The position numbers and the translations under genes were made by a program. This document shows positions 1 through 5,097 of a stretch of 5,757 nt of DNA, piece after piece. The DNA is taken from assembly GCA_009691925.1 (NCBI GenBank), contig SIAG01000271.1:1-5757 (forward strand). Direction: 5' to 3'. The notes under the pieces were generated by a model. That model had not been told where the DNA came from. It ran no database searches and saw only the letters and a list, made by a program, of their open reading frames with translations. The stretch comes from Planctomycetaceae bacterium (GTDB lineage: Bacteria > Planctomycetota > Planctomycetia > Pirellulales > UBA1268). Numbering within the stretch: the stretch's first letter is position 1; each line of letters begins with the position of its first letter.

Positions 1-1110
1 GTGGAAGACGGGCGGGCCGTCGCTCTCGGGGTAGTAGACCAATGGCGTGATGCGGCCAATGCCCGAGCCGCCGGTGTACTGAGCCGAAATGGTCGGGTCG
101 TCGGCGAGAGAGCCTTCATCAGAGCCGGACGACGAGGAACCGGCCCCAGCACCTGACCAGTACAAACGCCAGAGTTCAGCGTTCGATAGGGTGCCAACGG
201 TGCCATTTCCCTGACCGCCAACGCCCGATCCGCCGGTGTACTGCGACGACAGCGCCGGACCATCCGTACTCACGCCACCGGTGGAGCCGGACTTCGAGCC
301 TCCAGCCCCAGATCCAACGCTGAAGGAATCCCACAGATCGCCACCGGACGTCGTGCCGCTAGAGCCACTGCTCGTACCACTGCCCTTACCAGCGCCCGAT
401 CCGCCGTTGTACTGCGACGATAGCGCCGGGCCATCCGTACTCACGCCACCGGTGGAGCCGGACTTCGAACCTCCAGCCCCAGATCCAGCGATGAAGAAAT
501 CCCACAGATCGCTACCGGACGTCGTGCCAGAGCCACTGCTCGTACCGCTTCCCTTACCAGCGCCCGATCCGCCGGTGTATTGCGACGACAGCGCTGGGCC
601 ATTCGTACTCACACCACCGGTGGAGCCGGACGCCGAGCCTCCAGCCCTAGATCCAGCGCTGAAGGAATCCCACAGATCGCCGCCGGACGTCGTGCCGCCA
701 GAGCCACTGCTCGTACCGCTTGCCTTCCCGACACCCGATCCGCCGTTGTACTGCGACGACAGCGCTGGGCCGTCGGTACTCAGGCCACCGGTGGAGCCGG
801 ACGTTGAGCCTCCAGCCCCAGATCCAACGCTGAAGGAATCCCACAGATCGCCACCGGACGTCGTGCCGCCAGAGCCTGAGGTCGGGGCAGGAGGCGATGA
901 GGTGCCAGATGAGCCGGGCGGGGGGCTCGAACAAGTCAGAATGACTCCGCTGGAAAAAAGTACCCCGGTGCCGAGGGGGGCGGGAGCAAGCCCTGACGCG
1001 CTCCACGATTCGGGTCCCGCGCCAGCGAGCATCGCCCGAGTTTCGAGGGACTCAATCACCGTGCGCAGTGAAGAATCGCGGGGAGGTTTTGTGGTGTTTC
1101 GCTGGTTCAC
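1..1110 (-). CDS. Gly/Ser-rich exported repeat protein with planctomycete LEPR-XLL-like N-terminus (partial, runs off left edge)
   Basis: The minus strand is open without a stop from position 1191 down to position 1. The best start is GTG at 1110-1108, because AGGAG (minus, 1122-1118) lies 7 bases upstream and a promoter lies further up. The 370 visible residues begin with a basic, polar segment and then ESLETRAMLAG at residues 20-30. This fits the LExRxxLA pattern (LEPR-XLL) found near the N-terminus of many large exported planctomycete proteins. Residues 33-75 are a Pro/Ser-rich linker. Residues ~76-298 are four tandem 56-57 residue repeats, each with DLWD(S/F)F and SSQY landmarks (Trp at 90, 147, 203, 260). 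A diverged fifth copy has ELWRLYW, with Trp 314. After residue ~350 the sequence changes character (ITPLVYYPESDGPP), perhaps the start of a folded domain. The repeats look disordered and linker- or adhesin-like. Exact function is unknown. Codon use is less GC-biased than in mfd. An alternative in-frame ATG at 1032 would cut off the LExRxxLA motif. Confidence 0.82.
   Translation of the reverse strand, partial: MNQRNTTKPPRDSSLRTVIESLETRAMLAGAGPESWSASGLAPAPLGTGVLFSSGVILTCSSPPPGSSGTSSPPAPTSGSGGTTSGGDLWDSFSVGSGAGGSTSGSTGGLSTDGPALSSQYNGGSGVGKASGTSSGSGGTTSGGDLWDSFSAGSRAGGSASGSTGGVSTNGPALSSQYTGGSGAGKGSGTSSGSGTTSGSDLWDFFIAGSGAGGSKSGSTGGVSTDGPALSSQYNGGSGAGKGSGTSSGSSGTTSGGDLWDSFSVGSGAGGSKSGSTGGVSTDGPALSSQYTGGSGVGGQGNGTVGTLSNAELWRLYWSGAGAGSSSSGSDEGSLADDPTISAQYTGGSGIGRITPLVYYPESDGPPVFH
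58..216 (-). repeat. Diverged fifth repeat unit
   Basis: Downstream of the fourth unit in the leftward reading frame, the protein continues with NAELWRLYWSGAGAG, then SSSSGSDEGS, then DPTISAQYTGGSGIG. These align with DLWDSFSVGSGAGG, SxSGSTGG and GPALSSQYTGGSGVG of the four close copies. Trp to Trp spacing from unit four is 54 residues. DNA identity is much lower than among units one to four, so this copy is older or has evolved separately. It may be the end of the array, next to the following domain. Confidence 0.8.
217..887 (-). repeat. Four in-frame tandem repeats of 168-171 bp
   Basis: The landmark tccagccc recurs at 301, 472, 640 and 811, giving periods of 171, 168 and 171 bases (57, 56 and 57 codons). 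Most positions are identical between units. The 168-base spacing reflects loss of exactly one codon: the unit around 490-540 reads SGTTSGS where others read SGGTTSGG or SSGTTSGG. On the minus strand each unit reads roughly GGDLWDSFSxGSxAGG, then SxSGSTGGxSTDGPALSSQY, then xGGSGxGKxSGTSSG. Differences include single substitutions such as T/K/A before SGSTGG and N/T after SSQY. The pattern indicates recent duplication in a coding sequence. There are no short spacers, so it is not a CRISPR array. Confidence 0.95.
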
Positions 1111-1117
1111 TGGACTT

Positions 1118-1122
1118 CTCCT
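1118..1122 (-). promoter_or_regulatory. Shine-Dalgarno deciding the GTG start at 1110
   Basis: The minus strand reads GAGGAGA followed by AGTCCA and GTG. The AGGAG core is 7 bases from the start codon, an ideal spacing. It is the main reason for choosing GTG 1110 over the downstream ATG at 1032, which has no comparable site in front of it. Confidence 0.7.
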
Positions 1123-1134
1123 CGGAAGACCTCT

Positions 1135-1160
1135 CAGGAGAGGGCACACCCCCTCTCTTG
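1135..1160 (-). promoter_or_regulatory. Leader hairpin of the leftward gene with alternative pairings
   Basis: GAGAGGG (1138-1144) and CCCTCTC (1151-1157) form a perfect 7-bp stem with a 6-base loop. It extends to about 10 bp (1135-1144 with 1151-1160) if one G-U pair is allowed. The stem would sit almost at the predicted 5' end of the transcript. The inner arm can pair instead with the sequence at 1130-1135 (CCTCTC against GAGAGG, 2-base loop). Part of it (minus TCTCCT, 1141-1136) is also complementary to the Shine-Dalgarno AGGAGA (minus, 1122-1117). The pairings are mutually exclusive. The structure is seen in the sequence; a regulatory role is inference. Confidence 0.45.
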
Positions 1161-1166
1161 GAATCC

Positions 1167-1195
1167 ATCGTAGGAAAGGCTTTCTTTTCCGTCAA
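1167..1195 (-). promoter_or_regulatory. Sigma-70-type promoter for the leftward repeat-protein gene
   Basis: On the minus strand TTGACG (1195-1190) and TACGAT (1172-1167) are separated by exactly 17 bases. TTGACG matches the -35 consensus at five of six positions and TACGAT matches the -10 consensus at four of six. Transcription would start near 1159-1161, leaving a leader of about 50 bases before GTG 1110. The call rests on sequence match and on its consistency with the Shine-Dalgarno and start codon downstream. Confidence 0.6.
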
Positions 1196-1213
1196 GGAAT
1201 CGGTTCGAGGTGG

Positions 1214-1244
1214 GATTCAATTTGGCGGCGGAGGGAATTGAATC
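1214..1244. repeat. 9-bp perfect inverted repeat in the divergent intergenic region
   Basis: GATTCAATT (1214-1222) and AATTGAATC (1236-1244) are perfect inverted copies around a 13-base GC-rich centre. The arms are AT-rich in a GC-rich neighbourhood. The element lies just upstream of the -35 box of the leftward promoter and about 330 bases before mfd. No T-tract follows on either strand, so it does not look like a terminator. It could be a binding site for a dimeric regulator of the leftward gene, or a trace of a mobile element. Confidence 0.45.
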
Positions 1245-1377
1245 AGCATGGAAGCCCCGGGAAAGGGCTCGTCCCGGGTGATGAGGCCCGGCGATGAGGT
1301 TCAGGCCTGCCAATGGCGATGACGGCTGCCGATCAATCCTTGGAGCAGTTCCTGATCGCTTACTGCCCAGCCCGGCT
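1245..1377. other. Intergenic stretch without a supported gene
   Basis: No convincing coding sequence or RNA gene is visible here. Small-scale features are two CCCGGG boxes (1256-1261 and 1273-1278) and two copies of GATGAGG 13 bases apart (1280-1286, 1293-1299). A 5-bp AGCCC/GGGCT stem (1253-1257 with 1265-1269) is also possible. None is strong enough to name. Short ORFs on both strands lack ribosome binding sites and recognisable motifs. Confidence 0.5.
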
Positions 1378-1536
1378 TCACCCTCCCGAGGCCCGCACCA
1401 TGGCCACGATCCCAGCCCGGACGGGTTCTGGCAGCTGGTCCCACGCAGCGACCACCTCGGCCAGGTCCGGAGGTACAGCGTTGGATTCGCGTTGGTGCTT
1501 CCCAGCACACCCAGAACTCGAAGGGTGAAACCCGGT
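1378..1536 (-). pseudogene. Remnant of a leftward gene resembling a planctomycete integrase C-terminal tail
   Basis: Reading leftward to a TGA at 1380-1378, the intergenic DNA encodes a peptide ending PPDLAEVVAAWDQLPEP, then VRAGIVAMVRASGG. This has protein-like composition: an amphipathic, hydrophobic pattern with a W-x-x-LP-x-x-[VI]-R core. From memory it resembles short tails at the C-termini of tyrosine recombinase-like proteins in planctomycete genomes (pattern 'L..vv.aWp.LPe.vRagI.amv'). No recombinase catalytic domain is present: the frame runs straight into DNA occupied by the mfd promoter and gene, with no start or ribosome binding site. It is therefore best read as a 3' fragment left by deletion or element decay. 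The family link is recall, not a search result. It could also be a chance open frame in GC-rich DNA. Confidence 0.4.
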
Positions 1537-1559
1537 TCCTTCGAATCCTGTCCCTGCTA
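1531..1559 (+). other. tRNA 3'-end-like sequence, possible attachment-site remnant
   Basis: TTCGAATCCTGTCCCTGCTA (1540-1559) has the form of a tRNA T-loop (TTCGAAT), T-stem 3' strand (CCTGT), acceptor 3' strand (CCCTGCT) and discriminator A. Just upstream, CCCGGTTC at 1531-1538 looks like the T-arm start, with about four extra bases (CTTC) compared with the usual GGTTCGAATCC. No matching 5' acceptor strand (AGCAGGG), D-arm or anticodon arm lies upstream, so it is not a functional tRNA. Integrases often use tRNA 3' ends as attachment sites and leave such fragments. The neighbouring integrase-like tail supports that reading. Confidence 0.4.
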
Positions 1560-1563
1560 GACT
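1555..1563 (+). promoter_or_regulatory. Extended -10 element (TGCTAGACT) of a probable leaderless mfd promoter
   Basis: TGC-TAGACT has the TGn extension and the TAnnnT core of a -10 box. Its last T (1563) is followed by six bases and then the GTG start at 1570, so transcription would begin at or next to the start codon. There is no Shine-Dalgarno before mfd, and an in-frame TAG at 1558-1560 excludes any earlier start. The -35 region (about 1535-1540, GTTCCT) is poor, which an extended -10 can compensate for. Confidence 0.45.
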
Positions 1564-1569
1564 TTCCGC

Positions 1570-4500
1570 GTGGCCCCGCCTACCGGTTTCCGGCCGCCCG
1601 TTCCCGGGCCCTCCTCGCGGCTCGCAGGGCTGGCCGCACTTCTGCGCTCGCACAACGGGTTCGCCGACGTCGTCAGCAGTCTCGAAGAGGGACACGGCGC
1701 TACGATCGGCGGAACCTGGGGCTCGAGCTCTGCGCTCGCCGCCGCGAGCTTGGCGAGCGAACTTGGCGACGAGCGAATCCTCGTTGTTGTCCTCCCCCAT
1801 GGTGTCGATGCCGAGCGGTTCGTCGACGATCTCGCCCTGTTTACCGATCTCCCCGTTGCTCACCTGCCGGCGCTGGAGACCTTTGCCGTCGGGGACGAGG
1901 AGGCCACCGAAGATCCCGCCACGGCCGGCAGGCTGCTGCTGGTCAAACGGCTCACGATGCCCGGCGGCGAGCGGCCGAAGATTGTCGTCACCTCGATTCA
2001 GGCCCTCCTCCCGCCACTGGCCGATCCGCGCGAGATCGAGGCCAGCACCCGCCGGCTCGAAGTGGGTGGAAAGCTCGACCCGCAGGAGTTTGCCGATTGG
2101 CTCGGCTCGCGGGGATGGCGGGCCGTCGACGCCCTCGAAGCCACGGGGACGTTCGCCCGTCGCGGCGGGATCGTCGATCTGTTCGCCCTCGACTGGGATC
2201 GCCCCGTCCGCCTCGAGCTCGACGGCGACGAGATCGAATCGCTGCGGACCTTCGATATCGTCTCCCAACGGAGCGTGGCGACCCTCGCCGCCATCGACGT
2301 CACCGCCCTCTCCGCCACGCCCCGGCCGGCACCGGCCGAGCCCCCCCCGGCGGCGGCTGGCAAGCGCGGCCGCGCAAAAGGGAATGCGGCGCCCCCTCCG
2401 GCGCCAGTCCCGGAGCGCCGCACGCAGCTGGCCGACATCGTGCCGGCCGGATCGTGGTGGGCGCTGGTGGAGCCCGGCGAGCTCGCCGACGAGGCGCGGC
2501 GGACGTTCGAGCGGCTCGGCGCCGATGTCGGGCTCTCCGAGCCGGAGGATGTTTTCCGGCGGATCTACCGCTTCCCGTCGGTGACGCTCGCGGCGGTCGC
2601 TCCGTCGAGCCTCGAGGCGAGCGCGAATCTCTCGGTGGAGAGTGTCGAGCGGTTCACCGGCGTGCTCGACCGTGTTCGCGATGAATTGGAGACGGTCGGA
2701 CGCGATCAGGAGGTGTGGGTCGTCTGCCCGTCAGAGGCGGAGGAGGCGCGGCTCTCCGAGCTCCTCGCCGCCAGCGCGCCGGCCCGCACCGGTCGCCTCC
2801 ATTTCGCCCGCGGCCACCTCTCCGGCGGCTTTCGACTCGTTCCGGAGAAGCTCGTCCTCGTCTCCAGCGCCGAGCTGTTCCGCCGCGAGGACGTGACGGC
2901 GCGGGCTCCGCGGCAACGCCTCTCGCGGACGATCGACACGTTCCTCGATCTCCACGAAGGGGACTACGTCGTCCATCTCGCCCACGGCATCGGCCGCTAC
3001 AAGGGCTTGAGGCTGCTCGAGAAGGAAGGGCGGACGGAAGAGTATCTGGATCTGGAGTTCGCCGAGGCGACGAGGATCTACGTCCCCGCCTCCGCCATCG
3101 AGCTGGTGCAGAAGTACGTCGGCGGCGGCAAGCTCGCGCCGAAGCTCGCCAAGGTGGGGGGTAAGCTGTGGGAGAAACAGAAGCAGGCTGTCCGTGAGGC
3201 GATCGCCGACATGGCTGCTGACATGATCGAGCTGCATGCCAAGCGGGAGAGCCGCCCGGGCATCGCCTTCCCCCCCGACACCACCTGGCAGCGGCAGTTC
3301 GCCGACGCCTTTGCGTTCGATCCCACGCCTGATCAGAGGACCGCGGCCGACGCGATCCGGGCCGACATGGAACGGGCCCGCCCAATGGACCGGCTGCTGT
3401 GCGGCGACGTCGGCTTCGGGAAGACGGAGATGGCGATGCGGGCGGCGTTCAAGGCGGTCGAGGCGGGCCATCAGGTGGCCGTTCTCGTCCCCACCACCGT
3501 GCTGTGTGAGCAGCACCGTCGCAGCTTCGCTGCTCGGTTCTCCGAGTTTCCCTTCACCGTCCGGTCGCTGTCGCGGTTCTGTTCGCCGGCCGAGGAACGG
3601 GAGACGCTCGAGGGGCTCGCCCGAGGCACCGTCGACGTCGTCATCGGCACCCATCGGCTTGCTCAATCCGACATCCACTTCCACAACCTCGGGCTCCTGG
3701 TCGTCGACGAAGAGCAGCGTTTCGGCGTCGACGTCAAGGAGCGGCTCAAAGCGCTGCGGGCGAGCATCGACGTGCTGACGATGACGGCGACGCCGATCCC
3801 GCGCACGCTCCACATGTCGATGCTCGGGATCCGCGACATCTCCAGCCTGACGACGCCGCCGTCAAACCGGCTGGCCGTGGAAACCCGGGTGTCGCGGTGG
3901 GATCCGGCGATGATCCGCCACGCCATTGACCGCGAGCTGGCCCGCGGCGGCCAGGTGTTCTTCGTCCACAACCGGATCCACGACATCCACCTCGTGTTTC
4001 ACCGGATTCAGCAGCTCGTCCCCGACGCCTCGATCGGCATCGGCCACGGCCGGCTCTCGGAGACCGAGCTCGAGGACGTGATGATCGACTTCATCCAGGG
4101 GCGGACGCAGATCCTCCTGGCGACGACGATCATCGAGAGTGGGCTCGACATCCCCAACGCCAACACAATCTTCGTCGACGAGGCCGATCATTACGGCCTG
4201 GCCGATCTCCACCAGCTCCGCGGCCGTGTCGGCCGCTCCCACCACCGCGCCTACTGCTACATGCTCGTCGACGAATCGACCCGGCTCACCCCCACCGCCG
4301 CGCGGCGCCTGCGAGCGATCCAGGAATTCTCGAGCATGGGGGCGGGGTTCTCGTTGGCAATGCGCGACCTCGAGATCCGCGGCGCCGGCAACCTCCTCGG
4401 CACCCAGCAGAGCGGCCACATCGCCACCGTCGGCTACGAGCTCTACTGCCGCCTCCTCGAACAGGCAGTCCGCGGGATGAAGCGAATCCCCTCCTCCGAT

Positions 4501-5064
4501 CCCCCCCAGGTGACGCTCGACCTCCCCGGCGACGCCTTCCTCCCCCGCGATTACGTCGGCGATCTGCGGGCCAAGATCGACATCTACCGCCGGCTCTCCC
4601 GGGCGACCACCGACAGCCATATCGAAGACCTGGCCGCGGAATTGGCCGACCGCTTCGGCCCCGCCCCCGATGCGGTGGGAAGGCTTCTAGCCCGGGCACG
4701 GCTCCGCGTCGCCGCCCAGGCCTCCGGGGTCGACTCGATCGGCCGCGAGGCGGGGATGGTGGTGATCCGCCACCATGACCTGCGGCGCATGAAGGCGATC
4801 AAGGAAACGGGGCGTGGGGCCGCAGGCCGGCTGCGGCTGGTCGACGATCGGACTGCCTATCTTCCCCTCGACCCCTCAGTTCTCGCCAATCCCGAGAGTC
4901 TGATCGCGGCCCTGGGGGTGGTCTTGCGGCGCGAGACGAAGCCTTCTAACACTCCGCGCCCCAAGGAACCTCCGTCCGACAAACCTGTTGCCACCCCTTC
5001 CCCGCCGCCCCCACCGCGGCAACCCCTCACGGCCCGCATCAAGCGGAGCCGGGAGGGATCGTAG
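1570..5064 (+). CDS. mfd: Transcription-repair coupling factor Mfd
   Basis: Mfd is a cytoplasmic DNA translocase that recognises RNA polymerase stalled at lesions, pushes it off the template using ATP, and recruits UvrA for nucleotide excision repair. The product is 1164 residues, the usual family size. Order of parts: a UvrB-like N-terminal module (~1-350) whose P-loop position is degenerate (GTWGSSSA, 48-55), as expected; a CarD-like RNA polymerase interaction domain (~458-520, starting GDYVVHLAHGIGRY); and two RecG-like motor domains. Motor motifs are Walker A GDVGFGKT (612-619), DEEQ (713-716), TATPIPRTL (739-747), GHGR (825-828), TTIIESGLDIP (852-862) and QLRGRVGRS (882-890). The translocation (TRG) region is at ~924-950 (GAGFSLAMRDLEIRGAGN). 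A C-terminal TRCF domain covers ~978-1090. Oddities are a Pro/Ala/basic linker at 250-282 inside the UvrB-like module and a Pro-rich basic tail from ~1118. The start is GTG 1570, the first possible in-frame start after TAG 1558. All catalytic motifs are intact, so it should be functional. Confidence 0.97.
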   Translation: MAPPTGFRPPVPGPSSRLAGLAALLRSHNGFADVVSSLEEGHGATIGGTWGSSSALAAASLASELGDERILVVVLPHGVDAERFVDDLALFTDLPVAHLPALETFAVGDEEATEDPATAGRLLLVKRLTMPGGERPKIVVTSIQALLPPLADPREIEASTRRLEVGGKLDPQEFADWLGSRGWRAVDALEATGTFARRGGIVDLFALDWDRPVRLELDGDEIESLRTFDIVSQRSVATLAAIDVTALSATPRPAPAEPPPAAAGKRGRAKGNAAPPPAPVPERRTQLADIVPAGSWWALVEPGELADEARRTFERLGADVGLSEPEDVFRRIYRFPSVTLAAVAPSSLEASANLSVESVERFTGVLDRVRDELETVGRDQEVWVVCPSEAEEARLSELLAASAPARTGRLHFARGHLSGGFRLVPEKLVLVSSAELFRREDVTARAPRQRLSRTIDTFLDLHEGDYVVHLAHGIGRYKGLRLLEKEGRTEEYLDLEFAEATRIYVPASAIELVQKYVGGGKLAPKLAKVGGKLWEKQKQAVREAIADMAADMIELHAKRESRPGIAFPPDTTWQRQFADAFAFDPTPDQRTAADAIRADMERARPMDRLLCGDVGFGKTEMAMRAAFKAVEAGHQVAVLVPTTVLCEQHRRSFAARFSEFPFTVRSLSRFCSPAEERETLEGLARGTVDVVIGTHRLAQSDIHFHNLGLLVVDEEQRFGVDVKERLKALRASIDVLTMTATPIPRTLHMSMLGIRDISSLTTPPSNRLAVETRVSRWDPAMIRHAIDRELARGGQVFFVHNRIHDIHLVFHRIQQLVPDASIGIGHGRLSETELEDVMIDFIQGRTQILLATTIIESGLDIPNANTIFVDEADHYGLADLHQLRGRVGRSHHRAYCYMLVDESTRLTPTAARRLRAIQEFSSMGAGFSLAMRDLEIRGAGNLLGTQQSGHIATVGYELYCRLLEQAVRGMKRIPSSDPPQVTLDLPGDAFLPRDYVGDLRAKIDIYRRLSRATTDSHIEDLAAELADRFGPAPDAVGRLLARARLRVAAQASGVDSIGREAGMVVIRHHDLRRMKAIKETGRGAAGRLRLVDDRTAYLPLDPSVLANPESLIAALGVVLRRETKPSNTPRPKEPPSDKPVATPSPPPPPRQPLTARIKRSREGS

Positions 5065-5086
5065 GGCCACCTTTTGAACGGTGGCC
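5065..5086 (+). promoter_or_regulatory. Intercistronic hairpin between mfd and the SurA-like gene
   Basis: GGCCACC (5065-5071) and GGTGGCC (5080-5086) form a perfect 7-bp GC-rich stem with an 8-base loop, starting on the base after the mfd stop codon. There is no T-tract after it, so a strong intrinsic terminator is unlikely. The Shine-Dalgarno of the next gene starts on the very next base. It may tune mRNA stability or the downstream gene's translation relative to mfd. Confidence 0.55.
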
Positions 5087-5091
5087 GGAGG
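5087..5091 (+). promoter_or_regulatory. Shine-Dalgarno of the SurA-like gene
   Basis: GGAGG at 5087-5091 is followed by six bases and ATG 5098. This is near-perfect spacing, and it directly abuts the intercistronic hairpin. It contrasts with mfd, which has no such site. Confidence 0.75.
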
Positions 5092-5097
5092 ACGACC

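Noticed and set aside
217..887. Repeat array as a possible CRISPR
   Set aside because: Units are 168-171 bases, contiguous, in-frame and coding, with no short repeat/unique spacer alternation.
922..945. Lipobox around Cys60 (VILTCSS) of the leftward protein
   Set aside because: It lies far from the N-terminus and is not preceded by a basic-hydrophobic signal segment of lipoprotein form.
236..1297. Long plus-strand ORF with a Pro-rich repetitive product
   Set aside because: It is the antisense of the leftward repeat gene, starts inside a repeat without a ribosome binding site, and has no recognisable motif. The minus strand has promoter, Shine-Dalgarno and LExRxxLA motif.
1294..1560. 88-codon plus-strand ORF upstream of mfd
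   Set aside because: There is no Shine-Dalgarno, composition is not protein-like, and it overlaps the tRNA-like sequence and the integrase-like tail on the other strand.
1460..1560. Complete tRNA gene upstream of mfd
   Set aside because: Only a 3'-end-like segment is present. No complementary 5' acceptor strand or D and anticodon arms could be found.
1378..2268. 296-codon minus-strand ORF spanning the intergenic region and the start of mfd
   Set aside because: Most of it is the antisense of mfd codons, where GC-rich codon bias removes stops. Only its last part, in the intergenic DNA, looks protein-like and is reported separately.
2731..3813. 360-codon minus-strand ORF inside mfd
   Set aside because: It mirrors mfd codons, has low-complexity charged composition and lacks any motif; mfd is certain here.
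5065..5097. Hairpin after mfd as an intrinsic terminator
   Set aside because: No T-tract follows and the next gene's Shine-Dalgarno starts immediately, so read-through is more likely.
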